In this document: positions 1 through 6,999 of the stretch, piece after piece
Layout: each line of letters opens with the position of its first letter
How positions within the stretch are numbered: position 1 is the first letter of the stretch
Source: Terriglobales bacterium
Lineage (GTDB): Bacteria; Acidobacteriota; Terriglobia; Terriglobales; Acidobacteriaceae
Length of the DNA stretch: 64,000 bases
Assembly (NCBI GenBank): GCA_025936825.1
Contig: JAICSO010000002.1
Location: forward strand, 1-64,000
Reading direction: 5' to 3'
Translations under genes and position numbers: made by a program
The notes under the pieces: generated by a model
Databases searched by the model: none
What the model saw: only the letters and a program-made list of their open reading frames with translations
Told to the model about the DNA's origin: nothing

Positions 1-111
1 CCAGGGCACGACGGCAAGTGGCATAAGATAAGAGTGAAGCTGCTGCCGCCGAAAGGACTGCCACCGCTCCATGTCTATGCAAAAACTGGGTACTACGCTG
101 CGACGCAGTAG
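1..111 (+). CDS. C-terminal end of a VWFA-related secreted protein (partial)
   Basis: Reading from base 1 in frame 1 gives 36 residues up to a TAG at 109-111, ending LHVYAKTGYYAATQ. This matches the closing strand of acidobacterial VWFA-related proteins, where an HKIRVKL-type strand is followed by a tyrosine-rich GYY end. The next gene ends in the same way (VRTRSGYYPG), so the two are probably tandem paralogues. The rest of the gene lies outside the window. Confidence 0.6.
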   Translation, partial: PGHDGKWHKIRVKLLPPKGLPPLHVYAKTGYYAATQ

Positions 112-1297
112 AGCGCCTATCAGAGTAGTCTCTGGATTCCTATTTCTTATTGCAGGGCTTTCATGGGTGTGCTTCGGGCAAGTGCAGGGGACTGCCGCGC
201 AGCAGCCAAGCGCTTCGCAGACGCAGAACGCTGGCGGTCCAGCGGCGAATGCCGCTTCTTCACCCGCCCAGCAGGAGCAGTTGCCTCCAGAAGCCCTGGG
301 ACCATCAACCAATCCGCCGCCTCCGCCGCCGGTGGTTGAAGCGCCCCCCACGCCGGGTGCAAACACAGGACAGCCCGCCAATGGACAACCTCCAAATGCT
401 CAGCCTTCCGGTCAAGCGCAAGGTGGACAGGGCAGGGGCCCGACAGCAACGAACGAGGGTATTTACGTTTTCACAGCGGAAGCGCGGGAAGTCATGCTTC
501 ACGCTACGGTGATTGACGAGAGAAATCGTCTCGTAATGGATCTTACGAAACCGGACTTCACGGTCTACGAAAACGACCAGCCGCAGACTATCCGACTCTT
601 CAGGCGCGAGGATTTCCCGGTTGCGATGGGCATCCTGGTCGACAATTCCGGTTCCATGCGCGAGAAACGCGAAGAGGTTAACAAGGCTGCACTGAACCTG
701 GTGCGTTCGAGTAACAAAGATGACCAGGTTTTTGTGGTGAATTTCAGCGACGAACCGATTCTCGATCAGGACTTCACGGCCGACATTCACAAGCTTCAGG
801 GCGCGCTCGAGCACGTTGAGGCGAGAGGTGGAACGGCGCTCTACGACGCCATCGTTGCGGCTTGCGATCACCTCACAGAATCGAAATTGCAAAGGAAGGT
901 TCTCTTCGTAGTGACCGACGGAGAAGATGACGCCAGCCAGGAAAGCATCGAAGAAGCCGTCCACCGCGTCTCTCAGGAAAACGGGCCGGTTATTTATGCG
1001 ATCGGATTGCTAGGAGACGAGAAGAGTCGTAAGGCCAAGCGGGCTCTTGAGACCTTTGCCCAGCGGACCGGCGGCATCGCGTTTTTCCCACCAACCCTGA
1101 CCGATGTCGACGAGATCAGCAGCTCTGTTGCACACGATATCCGCAATCAGTACACGATCAGCTACGTGCCTACCACGCCGAAAAGCGCTGGGGGATATCG
1201 CGCGATCCGGGTAGAAGCTCACGCCCCCGGCCACAAAAAGCTGACCGTCCGTACCCGCAGCGGATACTACCCTGGACAGGAAGGAACGATGAAGTAG
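71..1297 (+). CDS. VWFA-related domain secreted protein
   Basis: This 408-residue protein is probably exported: a hydrophobic segment at residues 17-36 follows basic residues. A Pro/Gln/Ala-rich linker (about 40-130) precedes a von Willebrand A domain at about 180-375. The metal-ion-dependent adhesion motif is intact: DNSGSM at 191-196, a Thr near 255 in GGTALYD and an Asp near 259. This layout fits the acidobacterial VWFA-related family; its function is unknown but adhesion or protein-protein contact is likely. The start (ATG 71 or 77) overlaps the end of the upstream paralogue by about 40 bases and has no clear ribosome site. No later in-frame start keeps the signal peptide, so the overlap is probably real. 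Confidence 0.85.
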   Translation: MSMQKLGTTLRRSRAPIRVVSGFLFLIAGLSWVCFGQVQGTAAQQPSASQTQNAGGPAANAASSPAQQEQLPPEALGPSTNPPPPPPVVEAPPTPGANTGQPANGQPPNAQPSGQAQGGQGRGPTATNEGIYVFTAEAREVMLHATVIDERNRLVMDLTKPDFTVYENDQPQTIRLFRREDFPVAMGILVDNSGSMREKREEVNKAALNLVRSSNKDDQVFVVNFSDEPILDQDFTADIHKLQGALEHVEARGGTALYDAIVAACDHLTESKLQRKVLFVVTDGEDDASQESIEEAVHRVSQENGPVIYAIGLLGDEKSRKAKRALETFAQRTGGIAFFPPTLTDVDEISSSVAHDIRNQYTISYVPTTPKSAGGYRAIRVEAHAPGHKKLTVRTRSGYYPGQEGTMK

Positions 1298-1298
1298 C

Positions 1299-1394
1299 CA
1301 GTTTCAAGTTTCGAGTTTCCAGTTTCCCAATCGGCTAAGCAATTGTCGGCCAGGTAACAAGCGCCAGAAACTAGAAACTCGAGACTTGAAACTG
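1299..1394. repeat. Inverted repeat with 28-base arms
   Basis: The left arm at 1299-1326 is built from the word GTTTCNAGTTTC. The right arm at 1367-1394 is its reverse complement with about two mismatches. The 40-base loop contains no gene. It lies directly after the VWFA stop codon and could form a long hairpin that ends transcription before the cysteine synthase gene. It is one of several word-built inverted repeats in this window. Confidence 0.75.
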
Positions 1395-1438
1395 CTGTGC
1401 ACCGTTGACCTCTCCGTTCCACTTCCGTACCCTGTAGG

Positions 1439-2383
1439 GTGCCTTTGACGACTTCACAGCTCCGGGTAGCTGAAAATATCACCGAACTTGTTGGGCTCAC
1501 GCCCATGCTGCGGCTCCGCAATCTGCCGGGGCAAGGCTCAGCAGAAGTCTTCGTCAAACTCGAATACCTTAACCCGGGCGGTAGCGTAAAAGATCGCGCA
1601 GCGATAGGCATCATCGCCGCCGCGGAGCGAGAAGGTAAGCTCAAGCCGGGTGGCGTTATCGTTGAGGCCACCGCCGGAAACACCGGAATCGGTCTCGCCT
1701 TGATCGGAGTCAGCCGCGGATACAAGGTTGCGTTGTTCGTCCCCGAGAATTTCTCCGAAGAAAAAGTGACGATCATGCGTGCGCTCGGCGCCGAGGTGAC
1801 CCGCACGCCAGAAGCCGATGGGATGCAAGGTGCTATCAATCGGGCAAAAGCACTGGCATTGCGAACTTCGGGCGCATTCATGGCCGCACAGTTCGAAAAC
1901 CCTGCCAATCCGGAATTTCACTACGAGACAACTGCGCAAGAAATTTTCGAGCAGATGGACGGCAAAATTGATGCGGTGACCATCGGTTCAGGAACTGCGG
2001 GTACGTTTACCGGTGTGGCGCGATTCCTTAAGGAGAAACTGCCACGCGTCTACACGGTGGCCGTCGAAACGCAGGGCTCGGTACTGGGCGGCGGCGCTCC
2101 CGGTCCGCACAAGGTCGAAGGCATTGGCGCTAGTTTCATTCCTAAGAATTTTGATCGCTCAGTCTGCGACGAAATCCTGATGGTCTACGACGAAGATGCA
2201 TTTCGCACCGTCTCAGAACTCGCCGCCAGAGAGGGCGTACTGTCGGGTTCGAGCGGCGGTGCGAACGTTTTTGCAGCTTTGCAGATCGCCAAGAAACTCG
2301 GAGCAGGGAAGCGGGTGGTGACGATCATTCCCGATTCCGCCGAGCGCTATTTGTCGAAGAAGATTTTTGAGGGCGGGATTTAG
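1439..2383 (+). CDS. Cysteine synthase / O-acetylserine-dependent cystathionine beta-synthase
   Basis: This is a PLP-dependent beta-replacement enzyme of the CysK/CBS fold (314 aa, single domain, no C-terminal CBS pair). Lys51 in GGSVKDRAA is the expected PLP lysine. TAGNTGIG is the substrate loop, GSGTAGTFTG binds the cofactor phosphate, and SGSSGGAN lies near the pyridine ring. The loop reads TAGNTG rather than the TSGNTG usual in CysK. With a cystathionine gamma-family enzyme next door, this resembles Bacillus MccA, which makes cystathionine from O-acetylserine and homocysteine; I recall this resemblance and have not tested it. A plain cysteine synthase is the alternative. The start is GTG at 1439. 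Confidence 0.85.
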   Translation: MPLTTSQLRVAENITELVGLTPMLRLRNLPGQGSAEVFVKLEYLNPGGSVKDRAAIGIIAAAEREGKLKPGGVIVEATAGNTGIGLALIGVSRGYKVALFVPENFSEEKVTIMRALGAEVTRTPEADGMQGAINRAKALALRTSGAFMAAQFENPANPEFHYETTAQEIFEQMDGKIDAVTIGSGTAGTFTGVARFLKEKLPRVYTVAVETQGSVLGGGAPGPHKVEGIGASFIPKNFDRSVCDEILMVYDEDAFRTVSELAAREGVLSGSSGGANVFAALQIAKKLGAGKRVVTIIPDSAERYLSKKIFEGGI

Positions 2384-2400
2384 AAAGCGTCCTTGGTCGC

Positions 2401-2480
2401 AGGCCTTCGGTCGTCGCCAAAAACATCGGTGGTCGTTCGTCGCGCGTCGCACGCGCTGTACGTCGCACGGTGTACGTTCA
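2401..2480. repeat. CGTCGCACG-word repeat
   Basis: The spacer after the cysteine synthase is filled with variants of CGTCGCRCG. They are the inverted complement of the ACGACGTGCGACG words at 2641-2665 and 2710-2735. The same word family recurs at 62541-62583. I see no reading frame or RNA gene here. Confidence 0.6.
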
Positions 2481-2509
2481 GAACCCGCGTATGATGCAGA
2501 ATGCGCGCC

Positions 2510-2590
2510 AGCCCTCGAAGAGGGCGGAACATAAATAGCCCAGCACGGTAAGTGCTGGGTCGGCGTTCAAGAGAGCGCAGGGACGGCACA
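2510..2590 (+). repeat. Composite three-hairpin repeat, copy 1
   Basis: Three short dyads follow one another: AGCCCTCGAAGAGGGCGG, then AGCCCAGCACGGTAAGTGCTGGG, of which the stem is CCCAGCAC/GTGCTGGG, then a degenerate AGGGACGGC end. The same order of dyads occurs at 10384-10472 and, inverted, at 56262-56346. It behaves like an intergenic mobile or REP-like element. This copy sits just before the ATG at 2603 used for the next gene. Confidence 0.7.
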
Positions 2591-2602
2591 GGCACGATTC
2601 AA

Positions 2603-3913
2603 ATGAAGAAGGATTCCCCGCTTCCCCAAAACACTCGGGCACGACGTGCGACGGATTGCGTGCGACGCACGGGCGAGGGCGCCCGTGCCTCCACCAACTC
2701 TCCAAGGGACGGCGCACGACGTGCGACGCGCGACCCGCGACTGTCTAACCAACAACCAACACCCAAGAGCCAACGGCCAGGTTTCTCCACCCGCGCCATC
2801 CACGACGGTCAGGAACCCGAGCCCCTGACCGGTTCCGTGGGCGTGCCGATCTACGCGACCTCCACCTACGTTCAGGATGAACTCGGCAAACCGCGTCAAG
2901 GCTACGAGTACGCGCGCGTCACCAATCCCACCCGCGATCGGCTCGAAAAGAATCTCGCTTCTCTCGAAGGCGGTGTCGCGGCGCGCGTCTTTGCCAGCGG
3001 AATGGCCGCCATCAACGCCATTTGCACCATGTACAAATCCGGCGACCACGTGGTTTGCGGACACAACCTCTACGGAGGTGTGCCGCGCCTGTTCAATCAG
3101 GTGCTGACCGGGTACGCGTTTCAGTTCACATACGTGGACACGTCCGAGGCGAAGAACGTCGAGCGCGCCATCCAGAAGAACACGCGCATGGTGTACGTTG
3201 AGACGCCAACAAACCCTCTCATGGCGCTGAGTGATATAGCTGCAATTGCGGAGATCTGCCGCCGAAAGAAGGTTAAACTGGTCGTCGACAACACCTTCAT
3301 GTCGCCATTTTTCCAGCAACCAATCGCGTTGGGGGCGGACATGGTAGTTCATTCGACGACGAAATTTCTCAACGGTCACAGCGATGGATTAGGCGGCGTG
3401 GTCGTTTGCACCCGGCAGGAGCAGGCCGAACAACTTGGCTTCGTGCAGAAGGCTGCTGGCGCGATTCTTTCTCCGTTCGAATGCTGGCTGGTACTACGTG
3501 GCGTGAAGACGCTGGCCGTGCGCATGTTGCAGCACGACAGCAACGGGCGCAGGGTAGCGGATTTCCTGGCATCGCATAACAAAGTGAAATCGGTCTTTTA
3601 TCCAGGACTGAAAGACCATCCGCAGTACGAACTTGCCTGCCGCCAGATGACCGGCTTCGGCTCGATGATTACGTTTGAAACCGGCTCGCTCGCCAACGCT
3701 GCTCGCCTGCTCAAGCGCGTTCGGGTTTGCACGTTAGGTGAGTCTCTAGGCGGAGTCGAAACCCTTATTTCGCATCCCGCCACTATGACGCACGCCGCGC
3801 TGGGCGAAAAGGGAAGGGCCGCGATTGGCATCACCGATGGAATGGTGCGCATCTCTGTCGGCATTGAAGATGTCGACGACATCATCGCGGACCTGAATCA
3901 GGCGCTCGGGTAA
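2603..3913 (+). CDS. Cystathionine gamma-synthase / gamma-lyase family enzyme
   Basis: A fold-type I PLP enzyme of the Cys/Met metabolism family. The conserved core begins near base 2777 (PGFSTRAIHDG) and runs about 378 residues, the usual family length. The PLP lysine lies in VVHSTTKFLNGHSDG; YARVTNPTR and SLGGVETLISHPA are family signatures. It makes or cleaves cystathionine; next to an MccA-like enzyme, a gamma-lyase role in reverse transsulfuration is attractive, but synthase cannot be excluded. The start is uncertain. The extra N-terminal segment is encoded by repeat DNA (ACGACGTGCGACG words and a GGGCGAGGGCGCCCG palindrome), and no ATG, GTG or TTG lies between GTG 2660 and the conserved core. 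ATG 2603 or GTG 2660 must therefore be used unless a rare codon such as CTG serves. Confidence 0.85.
   Translation: MKKDSPLPQNTRARRATDCVRRTGEGARASTNSPRDGARRATRDPRLSNQQPTPKSQRPGFSTRAIHDGQEPEPLTGSVGVPIYATSTYVQDELGKPRQGYEYARVTNPTRDRLEKNLASLEGGVAARVFASGMAAINAICTMYKSGDHVVCGHNLYGGVPRLFNQVLTGYAFQFTYVDTSEAKNVERAIQKNTRMVYVETPTNPLMALSDIAAIAEICRRKKVKLVVDNTFMSPFFQQPIALGADMVVHSTTKFLNGHSDGLGGVVVCTRQEQAEQLGFVQKAAGAILSPFECWLVLRGVKTLAVRMLQHDSNGRRVADFLASHNKVKSVFYPGLKDHPQYELACRQMTGFGSMITFETGSLANAARLLKRVRVCTLGESLGGVETLISHPATMTHAALGEKGRAAIGITDGMVRISVGIEDVDDIIADLNQALG
2641..2775. repeat. Repeat DNA inside the 5' part of a coding region
   Basis: Two ACGACGTGCGACG words (from 2641 and near 2710), a GGGCGAGGGCGCCCG palindrome at 2671-2686 and a tail of CCAACAACCAACACCC and AAGAGCC words run up to the conserved core of the cystathionine enzyme. 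The same words are intergenic elsewhere in the window, so this looks like repeat DNA that became coding or part of the leader. Confidence 0.6.
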
Positions 3914-3950
3914 ACCGAGCTAACGAGTCCGCGAAAAGCAACGCTTTTCG
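3904..3950 (+). terminator. Two small hairpins after the cystathionine enzyme
   Basis: GCTCGG/CCGAGC overlaps the stop codon, and CGAAAAGC-AAC-GCTTTTCG (3932-3950) is a perfect 8-bp stem. There is no T-run after either. They may slow transcription or protect the mRNA end rather than act as a true intrinsic terminator. Confidence 0.4.
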
Positions 3951-3974
3951 AACTATTTCGAGGGAAGACGCACG

Positions 3975-4958
3975 ATGAAATACCGATCTCTGGGCCGCAC
4001 AGGATGGAATGTTTCCGATATTAGTTTTGGCGCATGGGCCATTGGAGGCGCCTGGGGACATGTCTCCGATGATGAGTCCATGAAAGCGTTGCACGCCGCT
4101 GTCGACGCGGGCGTGAATTTCATCGACACAGCGGATGTCTACGGCGATGGCCGCAGCGAGCGGCTGGTTGCGCGGCTCAAGAAGGAGCGCAAAGAAGAAA
4201 TCGTCGTTGCCACCAAAGCAGGACGCAAGCTGCCCAAGCAAGTCACTGAAGGTTATAGCCGCGAGAACTTGACCAAATGGATCGATGACAGCCTGCGAAA
4301 TCTCTCGGCAGACTCGCTTGACCTTCTGCAGCTGCATTGTCCGCCTACCGATCTTTACTACCATCCGGAAGTGTTTGGAATGCTTGACGACTTCGTCAAA
4401 GCGGGCAAGCTGCGTTATTACGGTGTGAGTGTCGAGCGTGTGGAAGAGGCGATCAAGGCAGTCGAGTTCCCGAACGTGCAGAGTGTGCAGATGATCTTCA
4501 ACTGCTTCCGGCAGCGCCCGGCTGGAGTGTTCTTTCCGCTTGCAAAGGAGAGAAAGGTGGGAATCCTCGCACGCGTGCCGCTGGCCAGCGGCATGCTGAC
4601 CGGGAAGCTAAAAAGAGATTCTCAATTCGCAGCAGACGATCATCGCAACTTCAATCGTCATGGCGAAGCGTTCGATGTCGGCGAGACGTTCTCGGGAGTC
4701 GACTATGATCTCGGTCTTAAGGCAGTCGAAGAAATTCGCGCGTTTCTGCCCGCGGGTATGACGATGCCGCAATTCGCCCTGCGCTGGGTTTTGATGTTCG
4801 ATGCTGTAACCTGCGCCATTCCCGGAGGAAAGAGGCCCGACCAGGTGACGGAGAACTGCCGGGCGTCCGACCTGCCGCCCCTCAGCCGCGAAACCATGGC
4901 AGCGGTCGAAAAAACCTATAACGAAAAGATTCGACCTCGGGTCCATCAGCGCTGGTAA
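3975..4958 (+). CDS. Aldo/keto reductase
   Basis: NADPH-dependent TIM-barrel oxidoreductase, 327 aa, full length. The catalytic tetrad is visible: Asp54 and Tyr56 in FIDTADVYG, Lys81 in ATKAGRK and His121 in LLQLHCPP. The phosphate-binding end motif is in AIPGGKRPDQVTEN. The start ATG follows GAGGGAAGACGCACG, an acceptable ribosome site. The substrate cannot be read from the sequence; sugars or small aldehydes are typical. It follows the cystathionine enzyme by 61 bases on the same strand and may be co-transcribed. Confidence 0.9.
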   Translation: MKYRSLGRTGWNVSDISFGAWAIGGAWGHVSDDESMKALHAAVDAGVNFIDTADVYGDGRSERLVARLKKERKEEIVVATKAGRKLPKQVTEGYSRENLTKWIDDSLRNLSADSLDLLQLHCPPTDLYYHPEVFGMLDDFVKAGKLRYYGVSVERVEEAIKAVEFPNVQSVQMIFNCFRQRPAGVFFPLAKERKVGILARVPLASGMLTGKLKRDSQFAADDHRNFNRHGEAFDVGETFSGVDYDLGLKAVEEIRAFLPAGMTMPQFALRWVLMFDAVTCAIPGGKRPDQVTENCRASDLPPLSRETMAAVEKTYNEKIRPRVHQRW

Positions 4959-4964
4959 AAGCAA

Positions 4965-4993
4965 TTGACTCCCGCACCATTCAGGGCTACAGT
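4965..4993 (+). promoter_or_regulatory. Candidate sigma-70 type promoter
   Basis: TTGACT (4965-4970), a 17-base spacer and TACAGT (4988-4993) lie 22 bases before the ATG of the small secreted protein at 5015. Match to consensus is 5/6 and 4/6. Confidence 0.4.
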
Positions 4994-5014
4994 CGCGGGA
5001 TGTAGGGAGGTCCT

Positions 5015-5548
5015 ATGAAATATCTCGGGTTCGTAGCCCCTGTGATTCTGATGTGCGGGTTGAGCGCAACCCAAGTATTCGCGCAAGCTGCGGCTGAATC
5101 CGTATTGACCCATGGCCTCTCTTCTACCGCGGGCAGCAGCCTCGGGAAAATGCTGGGCAATGCGATGGGCAACGCGGCAAGTCAGTTGGGCGGCAGGCTC
5201 GGCCAGCAGACCTCGACCGCTCCTGCAGTCCAACGAGTCCCGGGAACCAGGGCCAAGACTGCATCTGTTCCTCCGGTTGCGGCTACACCCGGCAGAGCGA
5301 CGTCATCGGGCTCACTGATCGCATCGATTCAAGGTGGCGCGACTTCATCGCCTGCCGCAACCTGTGCGGCAACGGCGGCCTCGGTACAGGCCAACTCATT
5401 GCAGAGCAGACCAGCGCCTATCCCTGTGCCGGCTGCAGGAACATCCGCTCCGGCAGCAATCGCTCCGGCTGCTCCGGTGAGGAATTGTCAGGCGGCACAG
5501 AACACGGACAACCATCCTGCGGTCGTCAACCTGCCTGCGGCGAAGTGA
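5015..5548 (+). CDS. Small secreted Ala/Pro-rich protein of unknown function
   Basis: A 177-residue protein with a clear signal peptide (about residues 1-24, cleavage likely after VFA). The mature part is rich in Ala, Pro, Gly, Ser and Thr and appears largely disordered. A Gly/Ala stretch at 35-65 (GSSLGKMLGNAMGNA) resembles glycine-zipper segments. Two cysteines near 115 and one near 162 could form a disulfide. A strong ribosome site (GTAGGGAGGTCCT) precedes the ATG. I do not recognise the family. Confidence 0.65.
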   Translation: MKYLGFVAPVILMCGLSATQVFAQAAAESVLTHGLSSTAGSSLGKMLGNAMGNAASQLGGRLGQQTSTAPAVQRVPGTRAKTASVPPVAATPGRATSSGSLIASIQGGATSSPAATCAATAASVQANSLQSRPAPIPVPAAGTSAPAAIAPAAPVRNCQAAQNTDNHPAVVNLPAAK

Positions 5549-5579
5549 AACCGAAAGCTGTTTTGCATTCTGCCTAGCA

Positions 5580-6299
5580 TCAGTCATTTCCGTATACCGG
5601 AACCGACGCGCCGTGAATGAGGCGTGCCGCGTCACTACACAGGAACAGAATCACCCGCGCGATCTCTTCGGGTTTCGGCCACTTCCCAAAATCCGCGCCC
5701 GGCATGGCGCGACGGTTCGCTGGCGTGTCAATGATGCTGGGCAACACTGAATTCACTCTCACGCCTGTGCCCTTCAAATCTTCGCCGAGACAATCCATCA
5801 TCGCGACTGCGGCTGCCTTCGAAGCCGCGTAGGCTGAGGCTCCGGCGGCGTGATCAAAAGCAGCTCTTGCTGCGATGTTCACAATCGCGCCGCTCTTCTG
5901 TTTCAACATCACGGGAACCACGTTGCGCGCGAGCACATACCCGGACCGAAGGTTCAGGTCAAGCATTTGCGAAAGCACCTGGGGATCGGTTTCCCACAAT
6001 TTCAGCCCACCGGCATAACCGCCGACAGTATTGACCAGGATGTCGATCCTTCCATGTTTTGCAACCAGCGTCTCCACAGCGCTCCGCACCGATCCGTCGT
6101 CTGTCACATTCACCGCGTGCGTGCTAAGGAGAGCCGCGCGATCACCAGCTTCATTCCGGAGCGCCGCAATCTCGTCATCTCTAATGTAGGTCACGGCGAC
6201 CTTTGCTCCGGCATTTAAAAACGAAAGCGTAATTGGTTTTCCTAAACCACCTGTGCCACCTGCGATCAGAGCGACCTTGCCTGAGATATCGAGATTCAT
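5580..6299 (-). CDS. SDR-family oxidoreductase lacking the usual catalytic serine
   Basis: Rossmann-fold short-chain dehydrogenase/reductase, 239 aa. The glycine motif is GGTGGLG (14-20), the NxxG strand reads NTVGG, and the active-site YxxxK is Tyr157/Lys161 in YAASK. The serine that normally lies 13 residues before the tyrosine is Ala144 (NIAARAA). Some SDRs, such as dihydropteridine reductase, also lack it, so the protein may work on an unusual substrate or bind ligand without classical catalysis. I chose the ATG at 6299 because CGAGGGACTTT precedes it and the SDR fold starts a few residues later; upstream starts would add an unrelated tail. Confidence 0.85.
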   Translation of the reverse strand: MNLDISGKVALIAGGTGGLGKPITLSFLNAGAKVAVTYIRDDEIAALRNEAGDRAALLSTHAVNVTDDGSVRSAVETLVAKHGRIDILVNTVGGYAGGLKLWETDPQVLSQMLDLNLRSGYVLARNVVPVMLKQKSGAIVNIAARAAFDHAAGASAYAASKAAAVAMMDCLGEDLKGTGVRVNSVLPSIIDTPANRRAMPGADFGKWPKPEEIARVILFLCSDAARLIHGASVPVYGND

Positions 6300-6372
6300 A
6301 AAGTCCCTCGGTGCGAGAGTCGAGTTCGGAACCATAAGGGAACTGAAAAGAACGCGCACTTCTTTCAGGTAC

Positions 6373-6993
6373 TCACCCCCGCGAATACCAGTCCAAAAAT
6401 TTCCTGAAGGCTTCGCCGCGATGGCTATAGTGTGCCTTCTCTGCGGCGGTAAGCTCCGCGAAGGTCTTATTTATCTGCGGAAAAAAGAACAGTGGATCAT
6501 AGCCGAAGCCGTTCGAGCCGATCGGGGTTTCCTGAATAACTCCTTCCGCGCTTCCTTCGAAGACGGCGAGAATCTTTCCGTCGCAGGCCGCAGCAATCCA
6601 ACAGACGAATCTCCCGCCGCGTTTTTCTGACGGCACGCGTTTGATCTCGCGGATCAGCTTGGCATTATTTGCCTCATCATCGGTATTTGCATCCGCGAGG
6701 TGCGGTTCGTCAGCCGCGTAGCGGGCGGAGTGAACTCCCGGCGCGCCACCGAGCGCGTCCACTTCGAGTCCAGAGTCGTCGGCAATCACGATCTCGCCCG
6801 GAACATAGCGGCTATACTCTTCAGCTTTCTTACGCGCGTTCGCTTCGAAGGTCTGTCCATCTTCCACCACCAGCGGTAGAGACGCAAAGTTGGGGATTTG
6901 TGCCACTTCGATACCAAAATGAGAAGCTGCACCCGCAAGGTCGCGGATTTTTCCCGGATTCGATGTGGCGACGAGAACGTGTTTGGATGGCAT
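6373..6993 (-). CDS. rdgB: Non-canonical purine NTP pyrophosphatase (RdgB/HAM1)
   Basis: House-cleaning enzyme that hydrolyses dITP, ITP and XTP to monophosphates and so keeps deaminated purines out of DNA and RNA. At 206 aa it is full length. Signatures are VATSNPGKIRDLAG at the N-terminus, FEANARKKAEEY, IADDSGLEVDALGGAPGVHSARYA (active-site aspartates) and GSNGFGYDPLFFFP near the C-terminus. It starts 6 bases after the stop of the membrane protein gene upstream, so the two are likely co-transcribed. Confidence 0.95.
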   Translation of the reverse strand: MPSKHVLVATSNPGKIRDLAGAASHFGIEVAQIPNFASLPLVVEDGQTFEANARKKAEEYSRYVPGEIVIADDSGLEVDALGGAPGVHSARYAADEPHLADANTDDEANNAKLIREIKRVPSEKRGGRFVCWIAAACDGKILAVFEGSAEGVIQETPIGSNGFGYDPLFFFPQINKTFAELTAAEKAHYSHRGEAFRKFLDWYSRG

Positions 6994-6999
6994 CGGGCG

